DNA of 64,000 bases from the NCBI GenBank assembly GCA_963785755.1, contig CAWAXG010000013.1:1-64000 (forward strand), written 5' to 3'. Numbering within the stretch: position 1 is the first letter of the stretch; the number at the start of each line of letters is the position of its first letter. This DNA is from JACCXG01 sp963785755. GTDB lineage: Bacteria > Acidobacteriota > Vicinamibacteria > Vicinamibacterales > 2-12-FULL-66-21. A program made the position numbers and the translations under genes. Positions 39,874 through 51,092 of the stretch are shown here, one piece after another. A model generated the notes under the pieces. The model ran no database searches and was not told where the DNA came from. It saw nothing but the letters and a program-made list of their open reading frames with translations.

Positions 39874-42213
39874 ATGGATCGTGCAAGGGGAGCGCTGACG
39901 CGTCGCGGGTTTCTTCAAAGCAGCCTGGGGACCGGTGTGGTCGTAATCGGCGGCGGTCCCCGAGTGTTGCCGGTTGAGCTCGTCGAAGCTCAGTCGTCTG
40001 CCAGTGCCGCCACCTCGCCGTGGTACCGCCGCGCGTATCTGTGGGGGCAGACCAACATCACGGAGCGCGATCCGGTGCGCTACGACATTGCGTGGTGGCG
40101 AAAGCAGTGGCAGCGCACGCACGTGCAGGCGCTCATCATCAATGCCGGCGGGATCGTCGTGTACTACCCCAGCAGGTTCCCGCTGCATCATCGGGCGGAG
40201 TTCCTGAAGGACCGGGATCTGTTCGGGGAGCTGCGGAAGGCCGCCCAGGAGGACGGTCTGTTCGTGATGGCCCGCATGGACTCGAACCGAACGGCGGAAG
40301 ATTTCTTCAAGGCGCATCCGGACTGGTTCGCGCGCGATCGCGACGGGCAGCCCTATCGGGCCGCTGACAAGTACGTGACCTGCATCAACAGCCCGTACTA
40401 CACCGAGTATCTGCCGGACGTGCTGCGGGAAATCATCGATCGGTCACACCCGGACGGCTTCACCGACAACAGCTGGGCGGGGCTCGGCCGCAACAGCATC
40501 TGCTACTGCGCGAATTGTGACCGGAAGTTCAGGGCGAAGACCGGCGAGGCGCTGCCACGGGCCGCGGACTGGGACAGCGCCGTGTACCGCCAGTGGATCA
40601 TGTGGAACTACGCGCTGCGAACCGAGCTCTGGGAGCAGAACAATCAGGTCACGCGGCAGGCCGGGGGGCCCGACTGCATCTGGTCTGGCATGAACAGCGG
40701 GAGCGTCTCAGGGCAGGCGCGATCGTTCCGGGATCTCCGCGAGATCTGTCGCCGGGCTGACATCCTGATGCTGGACCACCAGGCGCGCGACGACGAGAGC
40801 GGCTTTCAGCAGAACGGGGACACCGGCAAGCGCGTGCACAGCTTGATGGGCTGGGACAAGCTCGCGCCCGAATCGATGGCGTTGTATCTGATTCGTCCCG
40901 GGTTTTTCCGGGTGGCCAGCCAGGCGCCGGCCGAGTCGCGGATGTGGATGGTCGCCGGGATCGCCGGGGGAATCCATCTGTGGTGGCACCACATCGGGGC
41001 GTATCACGAAGACCGGCGAATGTACGGCACGGCCGAACCGGTGGCCCGCTGGTGGAAGGCGCAGCAGCAGTACCTGACCAATCGCCAGCCGGTGGCCACG
41101 GTGGGCGTCGTGTGGTCGCAGCGCAACACGGACTTCTTTGGCCGCGACGAGGCCGAGGATCGCGTCGATGCGCCGTACACGGGGTTCATGCAGGCGCTGG
41201 TGCGCGCACGCATTCCCTATCTGCCGATTCATGCCGACGACCTCGAGCAGCAGAGCGGCGTGCTGAAGCTGCTGATCCTGCCCAACCTCGGCGCGCTGTC
41301 GGATGCGCAGGCCGCGGCCATCCGGCGCTTCGTGGAGCAGGGCGGCTCGTTGCTGGCGACCGGAGACACGGGCCTGTATACCGAGTGGGGCGATCCGAGG
41401 CCCGACTTCGTGCTCGCCGATCTCTTCGGCTGTCATCGGATCGAGGCGCCACCCAAACTGACCCGTACCGAGGCGGTGGCGGGGCGGGGTGAGGCGGTTG
41501 GCGCGTTCGTCCTCGATCCCACCAGGCACACCTATCTTCGTTTGAGTCCGGAATGGCGGGCGCGTGTCGATGGACCGCGCGCCGGCGACGAGCCCGCGGC
41601 GGCGGGTGACCGCCACGCGGTGCTGCGCGGGTTCGATGACACCGACATCCTGCCGTTCGGTGGCACGCTCCCGGCGCTGAAGGTGGACCCGTCGGCCGTC
41701 GTGCCGCTCACCTTCGTGCCACCGTTTCCCGTGTATCCACCGGAAACGTCGTGGATGCGCCAGCCAAAAACCGACATCCCGGCACTCGTCCTGTCACAGC
41801 GCGGCCGGTCGCGCATCGCGTATCTGCCGGCGGATCTCGATCGCCGGTACGGGCGGACGCCCCTCCCCGATCACGGCACGCTCCTCGCCAACATCGTCCG
41901 CTGGGCCGCCGGGGACGGTCTCCCGCTGGAGGTGGAGGGAACCGGCTTCATCGATTGTCATCTCTATCGCCAGGACAAGCGGCTGCTCCTGCACCTGGTG
42001 AATCTGACGAGCGAGGCGACATGGCGCGCGCCGTTGCACGAGCTGATCAAGGTGGGACCGTTCACGGTGAAGCTCCATGTGCCCGACGGCATGAAGGCGT
42101 CGTCCGCGCGACTGCTCGTGTCTGGAGCGACACGGCCGGTCGCAGTCAAGGGGGGGATGGCCGTCGTCGAAATCCCCGGCATCCTGGACCACGAACTATT
42201 GGTGATGGAGTAG
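39874..42213 (+). CDS. Tat-exported glycosidase-like protein with beta-galactosidase trimerisation-type domain
   Basis: About 779 residues. The N-terminus has a Tat motif (TRRGFLQ) and hydrophobic segment. Residues about 50-420 resemble a TIM-barrel glycosidase of clan A: ALIINAGGIVVYYPSRFPLH, ADKYVTCINSPYYTEYLP and a Cys pair in CYCANCDRKF. Residues about 430-560 resemble the Rossmann-like trimerisation domain of GH42-type enzymes (LLILPNLGALSDAQAAAIRR, GGSLLATGDTGLY). Catalytic residues cannot be assigned with confidence. The TonB receptor follows after 61 bp and a sugar dehydrogenase after that, consistent with glycan degradation and uptake. A fragment of a paralogue lies at 47,428. Confidence 0.65.
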   Translation: MDRARGALTRRGFLQSSLGTGVVVIGGGPRVLPVELVEAQSSASAATSPWYRRAYLWGQTNITERDPVRYDIAWWRKQWQRTHVQALIINAGGIVVYYPSRFPLHHRAEFLKDRDLFGELRKAAQEDGLFVMARMDSNRTAEDFFKAHPDWFARDRDGQPYRAADKYVTCINSPYYTEYLPDVLREIIDRSHPDGFTDNSWAGLGRNSICYCANCDRKFRAKTGEALPRAADWDSAVYRQWIMWNYALRTELWEQNNQVTRQAGGPDCIWSGMNSGSVSGQARSFRDLREICRRADILMLDHQARDDESGFQQNGDTGKRVHSLMGWDKLAPESMALYLIRPGFFRVASQAPAESRMWMVAGIAGGIHLWWHHIGAYHEDRRMYGTAEPVARWWKAQQQYLTNRQPVATVGVVWSQRNTDFFGRDEAEDRVDAPYTGFMQALVRARIPYLPIHADDLEQQSGVLKLLILPNLGALSDAQAAAIRRFVEQGGSLLATGDTGLYTEWGDPRPDFVLADLFGCHRIEAPPKLTRTEAVAGRGEAVGAFVLDPTRHTYLRLSPEWRARVDGPRAGDEPAAAGDRHAVLRGFDDTDILPFGGTLPALKVDPSAVVPLTFVPPFPVYPPETSWMRQPKTDIPALVLSQRGRSRIAYLPADLDRRYGRTPLPDHGTLLANIVRWAAGDGLPLEVEGTGFIDCHLYRQDKRLLLHLVNLTSEATWRAPLHELIKVGPFTVKLHVPDGMKASSARLLVSGATRPVAVKGGMAVVEIPGILDHELLVME

Positions 42214-42274
42214 CTGAGAAAAGTTCACGCAAGGCCTGACGTAGACGGACGGATGTTCACAGGGGAGGTACGGT

Positions 42275-45200
42275 GTGACATTCATACAGAGCAGAACGAT
42301 CCGAGCTCCTCGACGCGGCGTCTGCGCTTGCGCCGCAGTGTCTCTGCTGTTTCTCTTGAGTGCGAGTCCCGTTCTGGCGCAGTTCGACACCGGCCAGATC
42401 GCGGGATTCGTGCGTGACAGTTCCGGAGGGGTGATTCCGGGTGTGACCGTGACGGCGACCAACGAAGGAAACGGCCAGCAGCGTGTCGCGGTCACCAACA
42501 GTGAGGGCTACTACGTGTTTCCCGGCCTGCTGGTGGGCGCGTACAACATCGCCGCGGAGGTATCGGGCTTCAATCGCTTCACCACGACGGGCGTTCGCGT
42601 CAGCGCCGCCGCACGAATCAGTGTCGACATGGCTTTGACCGTGGGCGCCTTGACGGACACGGTGGAAGTGCAGGCGGCGGCCATGTTGACGGAGAGTACA
42701 GTGCTGGGGCGCACCGTGGGGGAGCAGCAGATCCAGCAGCTGCCGCTCAGCGGCCGCAACCCGGCGTTCGTCGCCCGGCTGCAGGCCGGCGTCGTGGGCG
42801 GATCGCTCGGCAACTTCGGCGGCACCAGCATCGGTACCGGGATTCAGTCGATCAGCGGCGGCCGCGCCAATGACGTCCTGATCACCGTGGACGGCGCCAT
42901 CGCCAACCGCACACGGTCGACCGAGGACACGATGCTGGGTGCGCAGCACGTGGACACCGTGCAGGAAGTGCAGGTGCTGACCACGAACTACTCGGCCGAG
43001 TACGGCCGCGCCTCGTCCGGCATCGTCCGAATGGTCACCAAAGGTGGGACGCGAGACTTCCGCGGCACGCTGACGGAGCTTTACCAGAACGACGCGCTGA
43101 ACGCGAACACGTGGTCGCGGAACCGAAGTGGGGACCCGCGGTTGTCAGGGTCGGCACCGCCACAGCGATACCACCAATACGGCTTTGCGCTCGGCGGCCC
43201 GGTTTTCTTCCCCGGCAAGTTCAACACCGATCGAAGCAAGCTCTTTTTCTTCTGGGGTGAGGAGTGGGCCTGGCGACGGCAGGAAGTCACGAACACACTC
43301 ACGGTGCCTTCCCTGGCCATGCGGCGGGGAGATTTCAGCGAGCTGCTCAACCCCGCGAATCCCTACTTCGGGCGCGCGCGCGTGATCACGGACCCCGTGA
43401 CACGACAGCCTTTCCCCAACAACGTGATTCCGGCGGACCGTATCAGTCCACAGGGCCAGGCCCTGTTCAACGTCTATCCAGAACCGATCCCAGGCTTCCT
43501 GCAGGGCACGTCGAACTGGATCGGAACCGACGAGGCCTGGCAGGATCAGCGGAAAGACACGATCAGGATTGACTACCGGCTGGGCGGCAAGACCAACCTG
43601 GCAGTGCGCGCCACGCACATCCCCTTCCATTTCAACACCATTCTCGGCTCGACCCGATTCGTCGAACTGTGGTCCAGGCCCAACCGCACCGCGGTCGCGA
43701 CGGTCACGAGTACGCTGTCCTCCACCTTCCTCAACGAGATCACCGTGTCGGCCTCATCGGATGGCCTCGGCGAGGCCAACTCCGATCCGGATTGCGGCGC
43801 GCGCTGCCGGCGCAGCACCTACGGCGTGAGCTATCCGCTCCTGTTCCCGAGCGATTCGAAGTTCGATCCGGAGAAGCTCCCGACGCTGAGCATCACCGGG
43901 CTGAGCACGCTCGACAACGGACCGTATCCCGGCTTCTGGTCCGGCTTCACCTTCGCCATCAGCGACAACATGACCAAAGTCGTGAAGACCCATACGTTGA
44001 AGTGGGGAATCTTCATCGAGCGATCGGGTCAGGACGACCAGATCCATGCGACGACCGCGTCCGCGCCGGCCACCAACAATCAGAACGGCGCGTTCCGGTT
44101 CATGGACACCGGACACCCGCAGGCGACGGGGCTGGCCATGGCGAACGCGCTGCTCGGGAATTTCAACGACTATTCGGAGTTTGGCGCGAAGCCGCTGACG
44201 CCTTTCGTGGGAACCGGATTCGACTGGTTCGTACAGGACAGCTGGAGAGTCGGCCAGAAGCTCACGCTGGAGGCGGGCCTCAGGCATTCCATCTGGCAGC
44301 CATGGCACAGCAAGTGGAACACGATCTCGATGTTCCATGCCGATTTCTACAACCCCGCGCAGGCCGCGGTCGTGGATCCCGTGGGGGGGTTCATCGTCAG
44401 CGGCGATCGCTACAACGGTGTCGTGCTGCCTGGCGACGAACCGACGGAGGAGGCCCTGAGCCGCTTCCCGGTCCTTCAGGATTTCCGGCACTTGTATCAC
44501 GGACTGCCAGCAGGGTTCGCGCCGACTCACAAGCAGGACTTCCAGCCACGCGTCGGTTTCGCCTACACCCTGGACCAGAAGACGATTGTCCGGGTGGGCG
44601 TCGGAAAGTTCTTCAACCGGACCGGCATCAACAGGGATCTGGCGCAAGGTGGGCAGCCGCCGTTCATGGAGCAGGTGACGGTCATCAACGGCAGCGTCGA
44701 TGCGCCCAGCGGCGCGCAGCGGCGGATTTTCCCATTCACCATCACCGCGCAGGACACCACGCTGGAGCACCCCAGTGCGTGGACCGGGAATGTCACCGTG
44801 CAGCGACAACTGCCGGCTCAACTCAGCGTCGAAGCGTCCTACGTGGGCCGGCGCGGCTATGACAACCAGCGAAAGCGCAACATCAACCAGCTGCTGCCCG
44901 GAACGATCCAGGCGAATCCCGGGATCAACCCCAACGCCCTCCGGCCGTATCGAGGGATGGGAATCATCGGGCTGGCGGAGAATTCCGGACGGACTGAGTA
45001 CCGATGCCCTGCAGATCAGTGCGAACAGACGCTACTCTGCGGGTCTGCAGTTCGGTCTCAGCTACACCTTTTCCCGGAACATGGACAACGGCTCGGGGGA
45101 GATCGAGCTGCTGCCGAACGCCTATGACGACTCGGGCTACTGGGGCCGTTCGGATCTCGATCGACCGCACGTGCTCGTGGCGAACGCGATTTACGAGCTG

Positions 45201-45692
45201 CCGCCCCCTCCGGGATCCCGGGTGATCAAGGCCGTGCTGGGCGGATGGTCCGTCGCAGGAATCTTTCAGACACAGTCCGGCTCGCCGTTCTCCGTCCGCC
45301 ACAGTGCGGACAACGCCGGGATTGGTCCCGGGAGCGGCGATCAGTTCTGGAATCAGGTGGGCGATCCCCATCAGGTCACGAGGACCGAGTTCACGGATTC
45401 GGCCGTGTGGTTCAATCGCGACGCGTTCGCGGTGCCGGCGCCCGGAACCTTCGGTGTGCAGCCGCGCAACGGCCTGCGGCAACCGGGCTTCTGGGAGTGG
45501 AACGTGTCGGTGCTGCGCCGGTTCCGTCTGATGGGCCATCACTCGTTCGACTTCCGCTGGGAAGCATTCAACGTGCTGAACCACCCGTCGCTCGGTGGAG
45601 CCAGCAGCAATCCGACCAGCGGCACCTTCGGGCTGGTGACCAGCAAGACGGGCAGCCGAACCATGCAGTTCGTGCTGCAGTATCGCTTCTGA
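42275..45692 (+). CDS. Oar-like TonB-dependent receptor (one frameshift)
   Basis: GTG at 42,275 follows GGGGAGG. A signal peptide (AAVSLLFLLSASPVLAQ) precedes a carboxypeptidase-regulatory domain (GFVRDSSGGVIPGVTVTAT), plug (YGRASSGIVRMVTKGGT) and barrel. The frame changes near 44,990 and the second frame continues DALQISANRRYSAGLQFGLS to the aromatic C-terminus MQFVLQYRF. About 1,138 residues. No SusD-like partner is present, as is usual for acidobacterial receptors. Sits between the glycosidase-like gene and the sugar dehydrogenase, so a carbohydrate ligand is likely. Confidence 0.85.
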
Positions 45693-45698
45693 GATTCG

Positions 45699-47372
45699 AT
45701 GAAGTTGTGGTCCTGGAGTAATCGATCCTCACCGATCGCGGCGATCCTGCTGGTGGCGGCGCTGAGCGTGGCGCCCGGCGCCGCCGGCGATCGCGCTCAG
45801 CGAACGACGAACCGCAAAGCTGCCGCCCGGCCCGCGCCGCTTGCGCTGCAGATCGCGGATTTTACGGCGCTGCCAATCACCGGATTGCTGGACGGCACCG
45901 GCAACAACGCGGGCTCGCTCGCGCGCATCAACGTCATGCGGCAGGAGCCGCGGCCAGCCGGCCGGTTTTTCATCAACGATCTCACCGGGCCGCTCTACAT
46001 CCTCGACGCGGGCACCAGGGCCGCCACGACCTATCTGGATTTCAACGGCCGCGGTTCCCGCACCGGGCTGTTCGACAAGCTCACGACGGAGGCCGGCCTG
46101 GCGAGCGGCCTCATCAGCTTCGAGTTCGATCCGGACTACGCGCGCAACGGACGGTTCTACACCATTCATCTCGAGGAAATAGCGCTGCCGGGAACGCCGA
46201 CGCCGGACAATCAGAGCGTCCACGGCCTCGATGTCGCCGGCTATACCGCCACCGCGCCGATCGCGACGCCCGGGTCCGTGGACCACGAAGGCGTGCTGAT
46301 CGAATGGACCGACTCCAACATCGCGAACACGACGTTCGAGGGGCGCGCCCGCGAGCTGCTCCGCATCCCGCTCAACAGTCGGATTCATCCACTCGGCGAC
46401 GTTTCGTTCAATCCGGCCGCGCGACCTGGCGATGCTGACTGGCGCGTGCTGTACGTGGCGTGCGGCGACGGCGGCTCCGGTGACTCTCGCGGCGCCAACC
46501 GCCTCAACGGGCAGCGGCTGGACACCCTCGTCGGCAAGATCCTGCGCATCGTCCCGGACCTCGGCCAGCACGCGAGCGACAGCACGGTCAGCACCAACGG
46601 CCGGTATCGCGTGCCGCGCGACAATCCGTTCGTGTCGATCGCGGGGGCACGCCCCGAGATCTGGGCCTATGGCGTGCGCAACCCGCACCGGCTTGGCTGG
46701 CGCATCGAGGGTGGGACCGCACACTTGATTGTCTCGATGATTGGCTGGCGCATCTGGGAGACCGTGCTGCTGATCCACAAAGGCGGCAACTACGGATTTC
46801 CGCTGCGCGAGGGCGGTGAGGTCGTCGACGGCGAACGGACGAGCGCCACGCTCCCACAGCCCGACGTGATCCCCGTGCAGGTGACCGATACGATCACCGC
46901 CGGCACAGCAACGCCGCTCTATCCAGTGCTGCGCTACGGACACGGGCCGGACGGTGGCGACGCCATCGCCGGCGGCTTCGTCTACAGCGGCAGGCGGATT
47001 CCTCAGCTCGCCGGAAAGTTCGTCTTCGGCGACATCTCGACTGGCCGGCTCTGGTGGGCGGACTTCAAGGACATGCGTGCGGCTAACGACGGTGATGCGC
47101 GTACGATGGCGCCGATCCACGAGCTGCAGATCTGGTGGGACGATCCCGCCGATTCACCCGATCGCGGGCGGCAGCTGTATCCCACGATGACGCCCATTGT
47201 CACTGCGGCCTACCACGCGCGCGGCGGCCGTGATCCTGATCTGCCAGGCACAGGCGCAGTCGCAGGTTCGGGTCGAGTCGACCTCCGTTTCGCCATCGAT
47301 CGCAACGGCGAGCTGTATCTGCTCAGCAAGAGCGACGGAGTCATCCGTGCGGTAACCGGCGTGGTTCCGTGA
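45699..47372 (+). CDS. PQQ-dependent sugar dehydrogenase-like propeller (GSDH family)
   Basis: Six bases after the receptor stop, ATG 45,699 starts a signal peptide (IAAILLVAALSVAPGAAG) and a six-bladed GSDH-type propeller. Diagnostic blocks are YVACGDGGSGDSRGANRLNG, RLDTLVGKILRI, EIWAYGVRNPHRLGWR, GGNYGFPLREGG and GGFVYSGRRIPQLAGKFVFGD. The family includes soluble glucose and sorbosone dehydrogenases that need PQQ. No PQQ synthesis gene is nearby. Length about 557 residues. Likely oxidises a sugar in the periplasm that the neighbouring receptor brings in. Confidence 0.8.
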   Translation: MKLWSWSNRSSPIAAILLVAALSVAPGAAGDRAQRTTNRKAAARPAPLALQIADFTALPITGLLDGTGNNAGSLARINVMRQEPRPAGRFFINDLTGPLYILDAGTRAATTYLDFNGRGSRTGLFDKLTTEAGLASGLISFEFDPDYARNGRFYTIHLEEIALPGTPTPDNQSVHGLDVAGYTATAPIATPGSVDHEGVLIEWTDSNIANTTFEGRARELLRIPLNSRIHPLGDVSFNPAARPGDADWRVLYVACGDGGSGDSRGANRLNGQRLDTLVGKILRIVPDLGQHASDSTVSTNGRYRVPRDNPFVSIAGARPEIWAYGVRNPHRLGWRIEGGTAHLIVSMIGWRIWETVLLIHKGGNYGFPLREGGEVVDGERTSATLPQPDVIPVQVTDTITAGTATPLYPVLRYGHGPDGGDAIAGGFVYSGRRIPQLAGKFVFGDISTGRLWWADFKDMRAANDGDARTMAPIHELQIWWDDPADSPDRGRQLYPTMTPIVTAAYHARGGRDPDLPGTGAVAGSGRVDLRFAIDRNGELYLLSKSDGVIRAVTGVVP

Positions 47373-47427
47373 GAATCCCGCCGGCTGATACCCGCAGCGA
47401 TTGATCGGCCTTTATCGAGGGGCAGAC

Positions 47428-47484
47428 GAGATCGCGATCGCCGAGGAACTCGGCGCGATGGTGCAGAGGGAACTTGCTCGGGCT
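47428..47484 (-). pseudogene. Fragment of a paralogue of the Tat-exported glycosidase-like gene
   Basis: On the minus strand this encodes SPSKFPLHHRAEFLGDRDL, matching PSRFPLHHRAEFLKDRDL of the protein at 39,874-42,213 (residues near 100-116). Only this piece remains inside the 330-bp gap between the sugar dehydrogenase and the next receptor gene; the rest of that gap shows nothing I can name. Confidence 0.55.
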
Positions 47485-47703
47485 GATCGATACCGCCGAG
47501 GTCGGCGAGCGTCTCCGGCACCTCGACCGCGGCGCAAGAGTCAACGCTGAGCTCTGATCGCCTACTAACCCGTCCGACACCAGCTGAACAATCGACCAAA
47601 GACCTCCGAAGGTGAAGCTACTGCGCTAGGATACCCACCGGCCTCACGCAACGACGAGTCGTGTCCGGTCGCTCTCGGCGGCTAACTCGCAAGGAGAGTT
47701 ACG

Positions 47704-50700
47704 ATGCGATCCTCCACCTTCTCAATTGTTGCCAGCGTGTTCTTCCTGTCCGTATCACCCGCGTACGCGCAATACACGACCGCGAGCTTTGGCGGGAACG
47801 TGGTCGATTCGAACAACGCCGTCCTGCCGCAATCGCAGGTGAGCGTGCGCAACGTCGATACCGGGTTTACTCAGAGCGCGACCACCGATGAGAGCGGCGC
47901 ATTCTTGTTCCCGAGGCTTCCGGTCGGCAGCTACGAGCTGCGCGTCGAGCGGCCTGGCTTTTCCAGATATGTGCGAACCGGGATCACGCTCACCGTTGAC
48001 CAGGCGGCCAGTCTGACAGTCGTCATGCAGGTCGGTCAGGTCAGTGAAGAAGTCACCGTCCAGGCGAATACCGAGCTGGTCGGAACACGGAACGGCACGC
48101 TGGGCCAGTTGGTCGATCAACAGCGTGTGGTCGAGTTGCCGCTGAACGGCCGGATGGCGCAGTCGCTGGTGTTTCTGGCAGCGGGAACAGTGGATCTTGG
48201 ACGAAACGGCTGCCGAATCTGCGGTCACGGCGGCGTGTACCCTGGCGAACAAACCGCCGGCGTGAACGGCGCGGGCATGGCGCAGGTCAACTATCAGTTG
48301 GATGGCGCCGGCCACAACGACACGTATTTGAACGTGAACGTGCCATTTCCCAACCCGGACGCGGTCCAGGAATTCAACCTCCAGGCAAGCAACTTCACCG
48401 CGGAATACGGCAATGCCGCCGGCGGCATCGTCAACATCGTCACCCGGTCGGGCACGAACGTGATCCGCGGCAGCCTGTTCGAATTCCTCCGCGATGGATC
48501 GCTGAACGCGCGGAATTTCTTCGCACCGACGAAAGACACGCTGAAGCGGAATCAGTTCGGTGGCAGCGCCGGGGGCCCGATAGTCAAAGACAAGCTTTTC
48601 TATTTCGGCACCTACCAGGGAACTCGAATTCGCAGCGAAGCGGCAGGCAGGGTCGCGTTCGTTCCGACAGCTGCCGAGCGTGGCGGAGACTTTTCTTCCC
48701 TATCCGTGCAGCTCGTCGACCCGGTCACGCGGCAGCCGTTCGTCAACAACCAGATTCCGCCCGAGCGCATCAGCCCGGTGGCGAAGTATTTTCTGGACTG
48801 GATCCCGCTGCCGAATCGGGGCGGCCGTGAGCTGAACTTCGTCGGCACGGAACAGATCGAGACCGAGAACCAGTTCATGACCAAGGTCGAATACAACCGC
48901 CGCGGACACCAGATCAGCGGCCGCTATTTCTTCACCGATTACGACCGGCCGGCGGTGGTCCCGGAAAACAACATCCTCGCGGCCAGCAACGCCGGGAACG
49001 CCGTTCGCGTACAGAACGTGTCGGTCAACCACACGTTTTCAATCCGCCCGACGCTGCTGTTGAACAGCACGTTCGGATTCAACCGCCAGCGCGGCGGATC
49101 GCTGTCAAGCGGGCCGTTCAGCTATCCGGATGCCGGCGTACGCATCTCCTCGGCGGCGGCGTCGGCGCTGAAAGCGCCACCCGAGCTCGTCATGAGCGTG
49201 ACCGGCGGATTCAGCATCAACACGAATCATCTTGGAGATTTCGATCGCGGTGATTTCACGATCCGCGAGGACTTGACCGCCGTACTCGGACCGCACGAAA
49301 TGCATTTCGGCGGCGAAGCGGTGCGCCTCTCCAACCACATCACCAACACGTTTCGGATGGATGGGAACTTCACGTTCAACGGCAGCTGTCGGGCGACGGG
49401 CTGGCCGACTTCCTTCTGGGGCGCGCATCGAGCTTCGTTCAGGGCGGCGGCGAGTTCAAGGACCTCAAAGGCACGCGCTGGGGCTTCTTCGCCCAGGACA
49501 ACTGGCGCGCCCATCAGCGGCTCACGCTGAATCTGGGGGTCCGCTGGGATCCGTACTTCCCCTACTACGACCGCGAGGGCCGCGTCGTCTGTTTCGAGCC
49601 CGGCGCGAAATCACAGCGGTACCCAAATGCACCTGCCGGTTCACTGTACGGCGGCACGGATCACGACCCCGGATGTCCGGTTGGCGGTTCGGAACGCGAA
49701 CGTCTGGAACATCGCTCCGAGAATCGGTTTCGCCTACCGGTTGACGCGAGGACGGCAAGACGAGCCTCCGCGGTGGATACGGCCATTTCTACACGCCAAT
49801 CCAGGCGAGCGCCTTCAACCCGTTTACGAACATCGCGCCGTTCGCTCCGGGATTCTCGTTCAACGGCGTGTCCTTCGAGGATCCGTTCGGCAGCGCCGGA
49901 GTGCCAAACCCGTTTCCCGAGCAATACGGGCCGCGGGTCCCGGGCGCCGAGGCAACGTTCGTGACGCCAGGCGAGCTGCGGGCGGTCTTCGCCGAGGATT
50001 TCCGCACGCCGCTGCTCATGTCGTGGAACGTATCCCTGGAGCGGCAGGTTGGCACCGATTGGGTGTTCCGTATCGCCTACATCGGCAACAAGGGGAGATA
50101 CTTCTTCGGCGCCGCCGAGAACAGCCGTGAGATCAACCCGGCGATCTACGTGCCCGGCGCGTCGACCGTGGCAAACACTCAGGCCAGGCGCCCGTACCTG
50201 GATTACAGCCGCATCGGCCTGTACGAGTCAACGAACACCAGCAAGTACAACTCGATGCAGCTGAATGCCGAGAAGCGGTTCGGGAAGGGACTGTCGATGC
50301 TGGCCAGCTACACGTTTTCGCGAAAGATGGATGACTACGGCTGGACAACGCCGGATGATCTCCGGTTCGACTACGGTGTGTCGCGTGAGGACGTGCCGCA
50401 CAATTTCAAGTTCTCGAACGTGTGGCAGTTCCCGCAGATGCGCGGCAACCGGGTCTTGAGCGGAATCGTCAACGGCTGGATGCTGAACTCGATGGTGACG
50501 TGGCAGAGTGGGTTTCCGTTCACGATCAGCAGCGGGAGAGACAACTCATTCACCGGCATCGGTCGAGACCGCGCCGACTTCCTTGGCGGAGACGCGGATC
50601 TGGGGTCCGACCGGCCTCACGGCGAAATGGTGGCGCGGTATTTCGATACGTCGAAGTTCGTCGCGAACGCAATCGGGACGTTCGGGAACTCGGCCAAGAA

Positions 50701-50924
50701 CATGTTGCGAGGCCCGCGGTATTTCAACACCGATGTCGCACTGCTGAAGGTCACGAGGATCAGTCGAGACGATCGACCTGCAGTTTCGGGCCGAGTTCTT
50801 CAACATCTTCAACAACGTCAACTTCAACGCGCCGAACAGCAACGTGGCGTCGGCCCAGTTCGGACGGATCACGTCGGCGCTGGATCCACGCATCATTCAG
50901 TTCGGTTTGAAGCTGCTGTTCTAG
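47704..50924 (+). CDS. Oar-like TonB-dependent receptor (several frameshifts)
   Basis: ATG 47,704 follows AAGGAGAG. Signal peptide (SIVASVFFLSVSPAYAQ), carboxypeptidase-regulatory domain (GNVVDSNNAVLPQSQVSV), plug (YQLDGAGHNDTYLN, YGNAAGGIVNIVTRSGTN) and barrel follow. The frame is intact to about 49,385 and then shifts near 49,385, between 49,620 and 49,860, and near 50,760. Conserved barrel pieces (FAQDNWRAHQRLTLNLGVRW, MSWNVSLERQVGTDWVFR, FFNIFNNVNFNAP) remain readable. It ends QFGLKLLF with TAG inside a stem-loop. Probably an intact receptor in the organism with poor sequence in its last third. Confidence 0.8.
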
Positions 50925-50964
50925 CGAGGCTGCGCCTCAGACCCTCGAGGCTCCGCCTCGCTAG
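50921..50964 (+). terminator. Stem-loop overlapping the receptor stop codon
   Basis: CTAGCGAGGC (50,921-50,930) is a perfect inverted repeat of GCCTCGCTAG (50,955-50,964). The inner DNA contains two further GAGGC..GCCTC pairs. The TAG stop of the receptor lies in the left arm. No T-run follows, so a structure-only terminator or repeat. Confidence 0.45.
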
Positions 50965-51000
50965 GTCACATTGTTTGGTAACGCCGCGCTGACGCGCGGA

Positions 51001-51056
51001 CGGCCTTGACCGAAACTTGACTCAGGTACTCAGAATCGAGCCGGTCAAGGCCTCTA
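51001..51056. repeat. Inverted repeat with a segment shared with 61.9 kb
   Basis: GGCCTTGACCG (51,002-51,012) and CGGTCAAGGCC (51,042-51,052) are perfect inverted repeats. The 28 bp at 51,029-51,056, beginning CTCAGAATCGAG and ending AAGGCCTCTA, match 61,911-61,938 at 26 positions. The layout resembles an insertion-sequence end or MITE; no transposase is adjacent. Confidence 0.5.
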
Positions 51057-51092
51057 ACGCGGCGGATGTCAACCGTCCGAGGAGTTAGGAGC

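Noticed and set aside
45699..47372. Quinoprotein alcohol dehydrogenase
   Set aside because: The blades match the GSDH (glucose/sorbosone) type; the tryptophan-docking motifs of eight-bladed PQQ alcohol dehydrogenases are missing.
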